64,000 nucleotides of DNA from ASV31 sp965229765 (GTDB lineage Bacteria > Pseudomonadota > Alphaproteobacteria > Rhodobacterales > Rhodobacteraceae). The notes beneath the pieces were generated by a model, which made no database searches, was not told the DNA's origin, and was given only the letters and a program-made list of their open reading frames with translations. The position numbers and the translations under genes are program-made. The stretch spans positions 1,488,001-1,552,000 of the forward strand of contig CBDDJT010000004.1 of the NCBI GenBank assembly GCA_965229765.1, read 5' to 3'. Shown here in pieces: positions 30,800 through 41,815 of the stretch (position 1 is the stretch's first letter; every line of letters begins with the position of its first letter).

Positions 30800-33040
30800 T
30801 CAGCCGGTGGCCGAGGTCCGGCGCGGGCGGAAGCGTGTGTCTTCGGTGGCCACGAACACCCCGCGGCGCAGCCGGCGCAGGCGGCCTTCCCGCAGGATCG
30901 TGCCGAAGGCACGAAGCGCATCCTCGCGCGAGGCGATCGCCTCTGGCATGGCGTCCCGGACGCGCTGGATGATGTCGGCGCGCGTGGACTCTTCGCTTGA
31001 CTCCACAAAAGTGGCGTAGGCCGCCGACGCTTCGAGAAGGTCCTCCAGCCCGGCGATCTCGTGCTGATCCAAGAAAGCCGAGAAATCGCGCTCGGCCGAG
31101 AAGATGTTGCGCGCGACGCCGGTGCCGGTTTCCCCGTCGTGGGCGGCGTCGGGCGTGTCGTCATCGGCCAGCAGGTTGGTGGTGAACCCGTCTTCGTCCA
31201 GGGCGGGGTCCGGGGCGGGGGCTTCTTCGGCTACCGCGTCACGCGGAATGACGCGGGCGCGCTGCACGCGCCGGGGCTGCACGCGCAGTTCGGTGTCGGT
31301 GCGGCCCTCGTCGTCGACCCGCTGTTCGGAGACCAGCATGAGGGGCGGCATCCGCCGGGCGGGTGGCGCCGTGGTGACACGCGCGGCCGGACGTTCGGGG
31401 CGCACGACGCGGGCCAGGTCCTCGCGGTACTGGCCAGTGTCCATCTCGTCGGTGCGGCTGGCGGCGCGGGCACTGGAATCGGCGCGCACGGCGGCGACGG
31501 CGGCCTTGAGATGCGCGATGGCGGACCGGCGGCGGTTGCCGTCATGGCTGTCGAGTTCGGTGTCGGTCTGCCGCATGATGCGGTCGATCGAGGCGTCGCT
31601 GTCGGGCATGATCCGGCGCGGGCGCGCAGCCACCTCGGCGGCCACCGGTTCTTCCGCAATCACGTCTTCCGACGGGGCGGGCGCGGCGGCCTCTTGCGAG
31701 GGCGCTTCGACCGCCTCGGGCGCGTCATCGGTCTGACGTTCGGCGGCGGCCAGTTCGGCGATCAGGTCGGCCTCGTCCTCTGGCGAAAGGCCGGTGTCGC
31801 CCAGTTCGGCGCGCACCCGGTCTTCCAGTTCCGCGGGTGCGGCATCGGCAACGTCGATCAGGGCGCTGTCTTCGGCTTCGTCCTGCGGCTCGAAGGTGGC
31901 TTCGAACTCGTCTCGGCGCATCTTGACCACGCGGGCGCGAACCGGGCCGGTGGTTTCGGTTTCGGTTTCGGTTTCGGTTTCGGTTTCGGTTTCGGCTTCT
32001 GTCTCTGTCGCCGGGGCGGTCTGGGCCGGGGTCAGCCGCAGCGGATTGGCGGCGGGGGTGCCGCCGAAGACCGTGTCGATGTCGAAGTCCTCGTCGCGCT
32101 CGTCTTCGGGCGGTCCGTCGTGGACGGCGGCGGGAAGCGGTTCTTCCGGGACGGCGGCGGCGGGTTCCGGGGCCTGCCGTGCTTCGGTTTCTGGCTCTTC
32201 CTCTGCTTGCGCCTCGGTCTCGGGCGGCAGGTCCTGGTCTGTGTCCCCTGCCTCGGGCGGGGGCAGGGCGGCGGCGTCGATGTCGGGCAGGTCGAACGAC
32301 ATCCAGTCATCGTCGTCTTCGCCCGTCTCCGCCGCGGGTGCGGGCGCCGTCACCTCCGTTTCGGCGTCCGGGCTGCCCAGCGCCTGCTCGATGGCAGCCA
32401 GCGCGGCGTCATCTTCATCCTCGTTGTCTTGGTTGACCGTGGCGGTGGCTTCGGGCTGGCCTGCAAGCTCTGGTTCTGGTTCTGGTTCTGGTTGCGGCAC
32501 CGGCGCCGGCGCTACTTGTGGGGCCTCGGCGGCAGGCGCAGGTGCGGCAGGGGCCTGTCTTGCCGTGGTTTCGGCGTCAAGCGTTGGAGGCTCTTCCGGG
32601 TCCCGGGCGACGGCGGCGCGGATGCGGCGCAGCTTCTCGGTGATACCGTCCTGGCCTGCGGCCCGAAGGGCGGGCACGGCGAGGGCTGCGGCTGCGGCGG
32701 CCACAGGCGCATAGTCGAGCCCGCTGGCCGCGGTTTCCCCGGGTTCCGATTCGTCGTCGGAGTGGTCCTGGCGTTCTGCTTCGTCCGGGGCAGGGCGCAG
32801 CACGACGCCGTTGCCCTCGACCCGGCTTTCGACGCGGCGGCGCACCTCTTTCTCGGCGATGCGGTGCAGCATTTCGGCGTCAGGCGTGGGCGGTTCGGCC
32901 CCGAAATAGCGGTCATCGGCCGCAAGATCACGGAAATATTCCGCGATTCCGCGCATGGTTCCAAAGGGATCGTCGAACCCTTCGAGCGTGCACGAGAAGG
33001 TCCCGTAGGATACCGTGAGTATCTTGTTGTTCCCGACCAT
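30800..33040 (-). CDS. Large acidic low-complexity protein with conserved N- and C-terminal ends
   Basis: A 746-residue protein. The N-terminal 90 residues are ordered and conserved in style (ILTVSYGTFSCTLEGFDDPF, then IAEYFRDLAADDRYFGAEPP). Residues about 100-470 are rich in Pro, Glu, Ala and Thr, with an ET dipeptide run coded by a hexanucleotide array. The C-terminal third is helical (RIMRQTDTELDSHDGNRRRS, then LEDLLEASAAYATF and ALRAFGTILREGRLRRL). Some relatives are labelled CheA-like, but no kinase or HPt motif is visible. There is no signal peptide or membrane helix. The role is unknown. Confidence 0.75.
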   Translation of the reverse strand: MVGNNKILTVSYGTFSCTLEGFDDPFGTMRGIAEYFRDLAADDRYFGAEPPTPDAEMLHRIAEKEVRRRVESRVEGNGVVLRPAPDEAERQDHSDDESEPGETAASGLDYAPVAAAAAALAVPALRAAGQDGITEKLRRIRAAVARDPEEPPTLDAETTARQAPAAPAPAAEAPQVAPAPVPQPEPEPEPELAGQPEATATVNQDNEDEDDAALAAIEQALGSPDAETEVTAPAPAAETGEDDDDWMSFDLPDIDAAALPPPEAGDTDQDLPPETEAQAEEEPETEARQAPEPAAAVPEEPLPAAVHDGPPEDERDEDFDIDTVFGGTPAANPLRLTPAQTAPATETEAETETETETETETETTGPVRARVVKMRRDEFEATFEPQDEAEDSALIDVADAAPAELEDRVRAELGDTGLSPEDEADLIAELAAAERQTDDAPEAVEAPSQEAAAPAPSEDVIAEEPVAAEVAARPRRIMPDSDASIDRIMRQTDTELDSHDGNRRRSAIAHLKAAVAAVRADSSARAASRTDEMDTGQYREDLARVVRPERPAARVTTAPPARRMPPLMLVSEQRVDDEGRTDTELRVQPRRVQRARVIPRDAVAEEAPAPDPALDEDGFTTNLLADDDTPDAAHDGETGTGVARNIFSAERDFSAFLDQHEIAGLEDLLEASAAYATFVESSEESTRADIIQRVRDAMPEAIASREDALRAFGTILREGRLRRLRRGVFVATEDTRFRPRRTSATG
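31952..31993. repeat. Hexanucleotide tandem repeat (GGTTTC)x7 inside the acidic protein gene
   Basis: Seven perfect copies of GGTTTC on the plus strand, read as GAAACC (Glu-Thr) on the coding strand. Slippage would change the number of ET pairs without a frameshift. A shorter GGTTCT array near 32471-32491 encodes PEPEPE. Confidence 0.85.
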
Positions 33041-33185
33041 TCTCTTGCCTCGACCATCTACCCGGACGCCGCCAAATTCCGGCGCTGACCATCGATGCCA
33101 TGCAATCCGGGTCAGAACTGCGAACGATCCGGATTATTTTGGCGGTTTGATTGTGGCCTGCACATGTGTCGGGCAAAGTATTGCC

Positions 33186-33857
33186 ATGATTGCGCCCGTT
33201 GTCGAATCCGATGCACGCGTCACGCTATTGGGGGGCGCCGGGTTCGATCCCGGCGTGCTGCGGGCCTGTCTTGGGCTGGCCCCGGGGCTGGTGGCCGCCG
33301 ATGGCGCGGCGCGCGATGCGCTGGCGGCGGGGCTGGTGCCCGACGCGGTGATCGGGGATTTCGATTCGCTTGACGCGGACACCCGGGCGTGGCTGCCGGC
33401 GGACCGGCTGCACCACGTGCCGGAACAGGACACCACCGATTTCGAAAAGGCGCTGAGCCGGATCCGGGCGCCGCTGGTGCTGGCGGTAGGCTTTACCGGA
33501 CGGCGGCTGGACCATGAACTTGCGGTCTACAACGCGCTGGTGCGCTGTCCCGGACGCCCCTGCATCGTGGTGGGCGCCGAGGATATCTGTTTCCTCGCGC
33601 CGCCCGGGCTTGCGCTTGACGTGGCAAAGGGCACGCGGGTGTCGCTGTTTCCGCTGGCACGGGTAACGGGGAGGGACACGGGGCTGCTGTGGCCCATCGA
33701 AGGGCTGGTCTTTGCGCCTGACGGGCGCGTCGGAACCTCGAATGTCGCGCAAGGTCCGGTGACGCTGGCTTTCGACGCGCCGGGGATGCTTGTCATTCTC
33801 CCCCGGACAGAGCTGGGGGCTGCGATCGCGGGGCTGGAGCAGCCGGCGTCCGGCTGA
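33186..33857 (+). CDS. Thiamine pyrophosphokinase
   Basis: Converts thiamine and ATP to thiamine pyrophosphate. The 223-residue product has the family motifs VAADGAARDAL, the metal-binding PDAVIGDFDSLDADT, QDTTDFEKAL and VGFTGRRLDHELA, followed by the C-terminal thiamine-binding domain with SLFPLARVTG and GTSNVA. The ATG at 33186 gives the correct N-terminus. Its last 65 bases overlap the convergent EamA transporter gene on the other strand. Confidence 0.92.
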   Translation: MIAPVVESDARVTLLGGAGFDPGVLRACLGLAPGLVAADGAARDALAAGLVPDAVIGDFDSLDADTRAWLPADRLHHVPEQDTTDFEKALSRIRAPLVLAVGFTGRRLDHELAVYNALVRCPGRPCIVVGAEDICFLAPPGLALDVAKGTRVSLFPLARVTGRDTGLLWPIEGLVFAPDGRVGTSNVAQGPVTLAFDAPGMLVILPRTELGAAIAGLEQPASG

Positions 33858-34737
33858 GCGCGTGTTCGCGGAACACGATGTATAGCCCCGCCGCCATCGT
33901 CACAGCGATGCCCGCCAGCGCAAGACCGTTGGGAAAATCGCTGAACACGATGTAGCCGACCACCGTGGCGAACGGGATTTCCAGATATTGCATGGGCGCA
34001 AGCGTGGCGGCTGGCGCGAAGCGCAGCGACCATGTCATCAGCAGGTGCGCCAGCGTGCCAAGGATGCCCATGGCCACGAGAATCGACCACTGGAAGCTGT
34101 CAGGCGCGATCGGGTCGACCTCTGCCAGGCCGCTGCCGTTGGCCAGCCACAGCAGCGGCAACAGGATGACCGACGCCATGAGCCCGCTGACCGTTTGCAG
34201 CGACAGTGCATCGACATCCTTGGCCATCCGCCGGGTGACCATCATGAACAGTGCGAAGACCACCGCCACGAACAGCGGCAGCAGCGCGGGCCAGCCCACG
34301 GCGGCGAAGCTGGGCTGGATCACCAGCAGGGTGCCGACGAATCCGACCGCGCAGGCGCCAAGGCGGCGGGCGCCGACCTCTTCGCCCAGAAAGGCCCAGC
34401 CCAAGAGCAGCATGATGAAGGGCATGACAAAGGCGATGGCCAGCGCGTCGGCCAGTGGCAGATAGCGCAGGGACAGAAACATCGCCCCTATGCCGCAGAT
34501 GTGCAGGACCGTTCGCACCGCCGTCAGCCCGTAGTGCACGCGCGTCATCGTCAGCGTGCGCCCGGACAGCACCACCACGGGCAGGAGCAGCAGCACCTGA
34601 AAGCCGAAGCGCGCCGCGACCAGCTGCGCCAGCGGCAGGCTGTCGCCCAGCACCTTCGCCATGCTGTCGCCGATCGGCGCCAGCAGGCAGAATCCGGTCA
34701 TGAGGGCAATGCCCAGAAGGGGGCGGTCGGCAATCAC
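33793..34737 (-). CDS. DMT-superfamily (EamA) transporter
   Basis: A 314-residue inner-membrane transporter with ten predicted helices arranged as two EamA repeats. The first begins IALMTGFCLLAPIGDSMAKVL and includes LRYLPLADALAIAFVMPF; the second includes ILGTLAHLLMTWSLRFAPAATLAPMQYLEIPFATVVGYIVF. Substrates of this group are metabolites or amino acids and cannot be told from sequence. The start is a GTG at 34737. It lies 43 bp after folD and may share its message. The C-terminal 21 codons overlap the thiamine pyrophosphokinase gene on the other strand. Confidence 0.88.
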   Translation of the reverse strand: MIADRPLLGIALMTGFCLLAPIGDSMAKVLGDSLPLAQLVAARFGFQVLLLLPVVVLSGRTLTMTRVHYGLTAVRTVLHICGIGAMFLSLRYLPLADALAIAFVMPFIMLLLGWAFLGEEVGARRLGACAVGFVGTLLVIQPSFAAVGWPALLPLFVAVVFALFMMVTRRMAKDVDALSLQTVSGLMASVILLPLLWLANGSGLAEVDPIAPDSFQWSILVAMGILGTLAHLLMTWSLRFAPAATLAPMQYLEIPFATVVGYIVFSDFPNGLALAGIAVTMAAGLYIVFREHALSRTPAAPAPRSQPPALSGGE

Positions 34738-34780
34738 CGGGCGAGCCTAGGGGCGCGGGCCCCCACGGGCAAGGGTGGGG

Positions 34781-35674
34781 TCAGGGGGTCAGGCCCCGGG
34801 GTTCCGGCAGGCCGCCCGCACGGCAGCAGGCCGTGACCGTGTTGGCCAGCAGGCAGGCGATCGTCATCGGCCCGACGCCGCCCGGCACCGGCGTGATCGC
34901 GCCAGCCACGGCGGCTGCGCTTTCGAAGTGCACGTCGCCCACGAGCCGCGACTTGCCGTCGCCCGCGTCGATGCGGTTGATGCCCACGTCGATCACCGTG
35001 GCGCCGGGCTTTATCCAGTCGCCGGTGACCATTTCCGGCCGACCCACGGCGGCCACCACGATGTCGGCCCGGCGGGTCACGGCGGGCAGGTCGCGAGTGC
35101 GCGAATGGGCGATGGTCACCGTGCAGCTGTCACCAAGCAGAAGCTGGGCCATCGGCTTGCCTACGATATTCGAACGTCCGATGACCACGGCGTCCATTCC
35201 CGACAGCGAACCATGGCGGTCGCGCAGAAGCATCAGGGATCCAAGCGGCGTGCAGGGCACCATGGACTTCTGCCCGGTGCCCAGAAGCCCGACGTTCGAG
35301 ATGTGGAATCCGTCCACGTCCTTGGCCGGGTCGATGGCGTTGATCACAAGGTCGCTGTCGATGTGGCCCGGCAAGGGAAGCTGGACAAGGATTCCATGCA
35401 CCTTCGGGTCGTTGTTCAGACGGTCGATCAGCGCAAGCAGGTCGGTTTCGGACGTGGCGGCGTCAAGCTTGTGTTCGAAAGAGGCCATTCCGGCCTCGAC
35501 CGTCTGCTTGCCCTTGGAGCGGACGTAGACCTGGCTGGCGGGGTCCTCGCCCACGAGGACGACCGCAAGGCCGGGTGTGATGCCGTGGTCCGCTTGCAGT
35601 TTTGCGACATGTTGGGCCACCTGGCCGCGCAGGTTTGCGGCAAAGGCCTTGCCGTCGATGATGTCAGCCGTCAT
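34781..35674 (-). CDS. folD: Bifunctional methylene-THF dehydrogenase/methenyl-THF cyclohydrolase
   Basis: Interconverts 5,10-methylene-THF and 10-formyl-THF in two steps. The 297-residue protein has the active-site YVRSKGKQ (Tyr and Lys), the folate-site VQLPLPGHI, and the NADP-site VVIGRSNIVGKPMAQLLL, with GVGPMTIACLLANT at the end. It is 91 bp after fhs on the same strand, so the two genes give a route between formate, 10-formyl-THF and methylene-THF that connects to glyA. Confidence 0.97.
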   Translation of the reverse strand: MTADIIDGKAFAANLRGQVAQHVAKLQADHGITPGLAVVLVGEDPASQVYVRSKGKQTVEAGMASFEHKLDAATSETDLLALIDRLNNDPKVHGILVQLPLPGHIDSDLVINAIDPAKDVDGFHISNVGLLGTGQKSMVPCTPLGSLMLLRDRHGSLSGMDAVVIGRSNIVGKPMAQLLLGDSCTVTIAHSRTRDLPAVTRRADIVVAAVGRPEMVTGDWIKPGATVIDVGINRIDAGDGKSRLVGDVHFESAAAVAGAITPVPGGVGPMTIACLLANTVTACCRAGGLPEPRGLTP

Positions 35675-35765
35675 GGCGCCCGTGTCCTTCTTCCTGATGG
35701 TATCCGCCCGCCGGTGGCACGCCCGCCCGAGGGCTGGATGCCCCCGGCAGGCGTTGGCCCCCGGT

Positions 35766-37442
35766 CTAGAACAGGCCCTCGATCTGGCCTTCGGCGTTCA
35801 GGCGGATCGCCTCGGCCGAGGGCACGCGCGGCAGGCCCGGCATGGTCATGATGTCGCCGCAGATCGCCACGACGAAGCCCGCGCCGGCCGACAGACGCAC
35901 CTCGCGCACCGGCACGGAATGGCCCGTGGGCGCGCCGCGGCGGGTGGGGTCGGTGGTGAAGGAATACTGGGTCTTGGCCATGCACACGGGCAGGTTGCCG
36001 TAGCCCGCGGCCTCCCATTCCCTGAGCTGGCTGCGGATGCGGTCGTCGGCCAGCACCTCGTCTGCGCGGTAGATGCGCTTGGCGATGGTCTCGATCTTCT
36101 GGAAAAGGCTCATCTCGTCGGGGTAGAGGGGGGCGAACTGCGCCTCGTCCTTGTCGGCGATTTCGGCCACGCGGGTGGCCAGCGCCTCGATCCCGGCGCC
36201 GCCATGGGCCCAGTGCTTGCACAGGATCGCCTCGGACCCTTGCGCGGCGACATACTCTTGCACCGCGGCCACCTCGGCGTCGGTGTCGGTGACGAAGTGG
36301 TTGATCGCCACGACGACGGGCACGCCAAAGCTTTTGACGTTCTCGATATGGCGGCCGAGGTTGGCGCAGCCGGCCTTGACGGCGTCCACGTTCTCGGCGC
36401 CGAGGTCGGCCTTGGCCACCCCGCCGTTCATCTTCATCGCGCGCACGGTGGCGACCAGCACCACGCAGGAGGGCGCAAGGCCGGCCTTGCGGCACTTGAT
36501 GTTCATGAACTTCTCGGCGCCGAGGTCCGCGCCAAAGCCCGCCTCTGTCACCACGTAGTCGGCGATCTTGAGAGCGGTCGTGGTCGCGGTGACCGAGTTG
36601 CAGCCATGGGCGATGTTGGCGAAGGGGCCGCCGTGGACGAAGGCAGGGTTGTTTTCCAGCGTCTGCACAAGGTTCGGCTGCATCGCATCCTTCAGCAGGA
36701 CGGTCATCGCGCCGTCGGCCTTGATGTCGCGGCAGTAGACCGGGCTGCGGTCGCGGCGGTAGGCCACGATCATGTCGCCGAGACGGCGCTGGAGGTCCTC
36801 CAGGTCGGAAGCGAGGCAGAGGATGGCCATGACCTCGGACGCGACGGTGATGTCGAAGCCCGCCTGCCGGGGAAATCCGTTGGCGACCCCGCCAAGCGAG
36901 GTGACGACGTCGCGCAGGGCGCGGTCGTTCATGTCCAGCACGCGGCGCCAGGTGACGCGGCGCAGGTCGATTTCCTGCTCGTTGCCCCAGTAGACGTGGT
37001 TGTCGATCATCGCCGACAGAAGGTTGTGGGCGCTGGTAATGGCGTGGAAATCACCGGTGAAGTGAAGGTTCATGTCCTCCATCGGCACGACCTGGGCATA
37101 GCCGCCGCCCGCGGCGCCGCCCTTCATCCCGAAGTTCGGGCCAAGGCTGGCCTCGCGGATGCAGATGGCGGCTTTCTTGCCGATGCGGTTCAGGCCGTCG
37201 CCAAGGCCCACGGTGGTGGTGGTCTTGCCCTCGCCCGCGGGGGTTGGGTTGATCGCGGTCACGAGGATCAGCTTGCCGCTTTTGTTGCCGCGCACGCTTT
37301 CGATGAAGGCCTGGCTGACCTTGGCCTTGTCATGGCCGTAGGGCAGAAGGTGTTCGGAGGGGATGCCGAGTATTGCCCCAATCTCCTGGATCGGCTTCTT
37401 GTTGGCTTCGCGGGCGATCTCGATGTCGGACTTGTGGCTCAT
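35766..37442 (-). CDS. fhs: Formate--tetrahydrofolate ligase
   Basis: Makes 10-formyl-THF from formate, THF and ATP. The 558-residue protein has the ATP site TPAGEGKTTTTVGLGDGLN (about residues 67-85), the REASLGPNFGMKGGAAGGG motif, the FTGDFHAITSAHNLL segment and the DVVTSLGGVANGFPRQ region, all classic for Fhs. ATG 37442 is the family start; the longer frame upstream is non-coding. It lies upstream of folD. In marine Rhodobacterales the pair serves demethylation of methylated compounds, which is known for the group but not shown here. Confidence 0.97.
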   Translation of the reverse strand: MSHKSDIEIAREANKKPIQEIGAILGIPSEHLLPYGHDKAKVSQAFIESVRGNKSGKLILVTAINPTPAGEGKTTTTVGLGDGLNRIGKKAAICIREASLGPNFGMKGGAAGGGYAQVVPMEDMNLHFTGDFHAITSAHNLLSAMIDNHVYWGNEQEIDLRRVTWRRVLDMNDRALRDVVTSLGGVANGFPRQAGFDITVASEVMAILCLASDLEDLQRRLGDMIVAYRRDRSPVYCRDIKADGAMTVLLKDAMQPNLVQTLENNPAFVHGGPFANIAHGCNSVTATTTALKIADYVVTEAGFGADLGAEKFMNIKCRKAGLAPSCVVLVATVRAMKMNGGVAKADLGAENVDAVKAGCANLGRHIENVKSFGVPVVVAINHFVTDTDAEVAAVQEYVAAQGSEAILCKHWAHGGAGIEALATRVAEIADKDEAQFAPLYPDEMSLFQKIETIAKRIYRADEVLADDRIRSQLREWEAAGYGNLPVCMAKTQYSFTTDPTRRGAPTGHSVPVREVRLSAGAGFVVAICGDIMTMPGLPRVPSAEAIRLNAEGQIEGLF

Positions 37443-37616
37443 GTGGCGTTCCCTGCGGCGTGGGCGGTGGTTTCCTGACCCGCCTATACTTGGGCATGGC
37501 AAGGTATACAGCGGCGTTTCCGACCTTTCCGACGCTGGAACCGGCGATCGCTGTTTCGGATCGGAACGCGGGGGCGCTATGGGGAACGGGGTGCTCTTTT
37601 TCGTATGCTGCAAGAC

Positions 37617-37644
37617 GTCGGCATCACGTCGGCACAACGTCGGC
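37617..37644. repeat. Triple GTCGGC iteron, 11-bp period (copy 2)
   Basis: GTCGGC occurs at 37617, 37628 and 37639 with spacers ATCAC and ACAAC, five bases past the stop of the minus-strand methyltransferase. The unit and period equal those at 4414-4441, but the direction relative to the adjacent gene is opposite. Confidence 0.7.
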
Positions 37645-37649
37645 GCCGA

Positions 37650-38450
37650 TCAGCGTGTGAGGACGAAGAACAGGCGCCGGAACGGAAAGAGGACGCTGCC
37701 GTCCTCTTCCACCGGGTAGGCCGCCGTAAGGGCGGATTCATACTCGGCCACGAAGGCGGCGCGTTCCGCCTCTGTCAGCTTTTCGGTGATCGGGCGCATG
37801 GCGGTGGATTCGGTGAAACGGCGCACGGGGTGGTCGGGATAGGCGGGGTCGAGGCGCTGGATGTATTCCGTCTCCCACACGTCGAGGGCGCCAAGGGCCG
37901 AGAGCATCCGGTGATAATCGCGCGGGTCGGCGACGGGGGCCACCCATCGGGTGTAGTCGAACCGGTCCGGGAACATGTCCTCGGCGAGGCTGCGCATCAG
38001 CGCGTGCGACGGGGCCTCGAACTGGCGCGGCATCTGCACCGCCAGCGTGCCGCCGGGTGCCAGCGCCCCGGCCAGCCGGGAAAACAGCGTGTCGTGGTCG
38101 GGCAGCCAGTGGCAGAGCGCGTTGGAGAAGATCAGCGCGGGCGGCGTGCCGGGTGTCCAGGTGGCGGCGTCGTCCTGTAGCAGGTGGGTGTAGAGGCCGG
38201 TCGCCCGTGCTTCGGCCAGCATGGCGGGCGAGCCGTCGAGGCCGGTCAGCGCGCGGCCGGGATAGCGCGCGGCGAGGGCCGGGGCGACGGCACCGTTACC
38301 ACAGCCGAAATCCACGACATCGCCCGGCGGCAGGTCGGGGACGCGCATCAGAAGGTCGATCGCGGGACGCAGGCGCAGGCCGCGAAACCGGCCATAGGCG
38401 GTGGCATCCCAATCGGGGGCTGGGTGAGCAGGAAAGGCGGGGTCAGTCAT
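37650..38450 (-). CDS. tam: Trans-aconitate 2-methyltransferase-like SAM methyltransferase
   Basis: A 266-residue class I methyltransferase. The SAM-binding motif I is VVDFGCGNGAVAPALAARYP, followed by GLDGSPAMLAEAR, and IFSNALCHWLPDHDTLF, which is close to the Tam pattern. The C-terminal part with WETEYIQRLDPAYPDHPV and FPFRRLFFV is also Tam-like. Tam detoxifies trans-aconitate formed from TCA intermediates. ATG 38450 begins the conserved region; the upstream longer frame is not coding. It is separated from ftsH by a terminator. Confidence 0.85.
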   Translation of the reverse strand: MTDPAFPAHPAPDWDATAYGRFRGLRLRPAIDLLMRVPDLPPGDVVDFGCGNGAVAPALAARYPGRALTGLDGSPAMLAEARATGLYTHLLQDDAATWTPGTPPALIFSNALCHWLPDHDTLFSRLAGALAPGGTLAVQMPRQFEAPSHALMRSLAEDMFPDRFDYTRWVAPVADPRDYHRMLSALGALDVWETEYIQRLDPAYPDHPVRRFTESTAMRPITEKLTEAERAAFVAEYESALTAAYPVEEDGSVLFPFRRLFFVLTR

Positions 38451-38526
38451 TGTCGCGGGTCCCGGCAGAGGCGTTGCCGCCAGCCTAGCGCGAGTCGCTC
38501 CGGCGCCAAAGCGGGACGCGATACGA

Positions 38527-38556
38527 AAAGGCCCCGGTGCGGGGACCGGGGCCTTT
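38527..38556 (-). terminator. Rho-independent-type terminator after ftsH
   Basis: Perfect 12-bp arms AAAGGCCCCGGT/ACCGGGGCCTTT with a 6-nt loop, 27 bases after the ftsH stop. On the minus strand the stem ends in a T run (CCTTTTCG). It should end the tol-pal-tilS-ftsH transcription unit and insulate the methyltransferase gene. Confidence 0.8.
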
Positions 38557-38582
38557 CGATGTCTTCGGCGCATTTGCGCGCG

Positions 38583-40505
<1,923 letters not shown>

Positions 40506-40579
40506 CGAATTCTCCTTTGTCTTTGCCGCAAGGCCTGGTTTGCGGGCACCCGCCTAACATAAGCGACCGCGCGGTGCGT

Positions 40580-41815
40580 TCAACGAGATAAGAGCGCGGA
40601 TGGGAATTCGTCGCGGTCTTTGGCCAGTTCGGCGGTGGTTTCGGGGCCGAAACCGGCCATTGGCGCGGCGATCAGCGTGTCGCCGTCCCAGAGCGCGGGA
40701 GAGGCGGCGAGACTGGCGCGCGGCAGCCCGGCGTCGCGCCAGCCGGGACAGAGGGCCAGCCCGGCCTCGGTCAGGGCGCGGACGGTTCCGTGGGGGGCGG
40801 CAAGGCGCCAGCGGGTATCCCAGGTGGCGCCGGGGGCGGCAGGCGCGGCACGGGCGGCGGCGCGGGGTTCGCGCGCGATGCGCAGGGTGTCGGGGCCGGG
40901 GGTGACAAGGCAGCCGTGGAGTGTGCTGGCGCTTTTGGCGGTCAGCAGCGCCAGCACCGGGGCGGCGCGGGGCGGATAATCGGCGCCGGTGATCCAGCGC
41001 AGCGCGGCGGACAAAAGGCGCCGGGCGAAGTCGCGGGGCAGGGCGGCGAGCGCGGCGCGGTCGATCAGGAGGTCGCCCCGGTCAGTGCGGGTGTGGGCGT
41101 GGGCCCAGTCCGACAGCGTGGCATCGATGGCGGCGCGGGTGTCCGACAGGTTGCCCAGCGTGTGCGCCAGCCGGTCGGCGTCGATGCCCAGCGGCGAAAG
41201 ATGGGCGAGCGCGCGGCGGGCGCGGACACGGTCATAGCGGGGATCGTCGTTCGAGGGGTCGTCGGCCCATGTCAGGCCACGGGTGCGCAGCATCTGGCGC
41301 AGGGCGTCGCGACGTGCGGTCAGGAGCGGGCGGTGAAAGGTGACGGCACCGCGCCTGAAGCTGGGGCGCATACCCGTCAGCCCGTCCAGACCGGCCCCGC
41401 GCGACAGACCCAGAAGGAAGGTTTCGGCATTGTCGTCGCGGGTATGGCCCAGGACGATGTCGGCGAGGCCGCGCTTTGCGGCCCAGTCCGACAGGAGGCC
41501 ATAGCGCGCGCGCCGCGCGGCGTCCTGAAGGTTGCCTGTATCCTCGGGCGCGCGCTGCCAGGCGAGCGTGTCATGGGCCATGCCCCGGCGGGCGCACAGG
41601 GCGGCGACGGCGGCGGCCTCTGACGCCGATGCGGGGCGCAGGCCGTGGTCGACGGTGGCCGCCGCAAGCGGCCCGGGCCCGTAACGGTCCAGCATCAGGA
41701 TCAGCAGCGCGGTGGAATCGCTGCCGCCCGAGATGGCGATGCCGATGCGCCCGCCGGCGGAGACGCAGGCGTCAAGCGGTGCGAGGGCGCCCGGGTCGAG
41801 CGCCGCCGCTGTCAC
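40580..41815 (-). CDS. tilS: tRNA(Ile)-lysidine synthase
   Basis: Modifies C34 of tRNA(Ile2) to lysidine so that it reads AUA. The 411-residue protein carries the PP-loop ISGGSDSTAL (Ser29-Ser34), VDHGLRPAS, LGHTRDDNAETFL and RPLL near residue 165, all diagnostic. The GTG start at 41815 overlaps the cpoB stop (GTGA), so it is co-translated with the tol-pal genes. The C-terminal domain is shorter than in E. coli. Confidence 0.93.
   Translation of the reverse strand: MTAAALDPGALAPLDACVSAGGRIGIAISGGSDSTALLILMLDRYGPGPLAAATVDHGLRPASASEAAAVAALCARRGMAHDTLAWQRAPEDTGNLQDAARRARYGLLSDWAAKRGLADIVLGHTRDDNAETFLLGLSRGAGLDGLTGMRPSFRRGAVTFHRPLLTARRDALRQMLRTRGLTWADDPSNDDPRYDRVRARRALAHLSPLGIDADRLAHTLGNLSDTRAAIDATLSDWAHAHTRTDRGDLLIDRAALAALPRDFARRLLSAALRWITGADYPPRAAPVLALLTAKSASTLHGCLVTPGPDTLRIAREPRAAARAAPAAPGATWDTRWRLAAPHGTVRALTEAGLALCPGWRDAGLPRASLAASPALWDGDTLIAAPMAGFGPETTAELAKDRDEFPSALLSR

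Noticed and set aside
31952..31993. Phase-variable contingency locus
   Set aside because: The unit is six bases, so a change in copy number keeps the reading frame and cannot switch the gene off.
37443..37616. Possible THF-type riboswitch upstream of fhs
   Set aside because: The leader contains inverted words but no match to known folate aptamer elements that I can recognise by eye.
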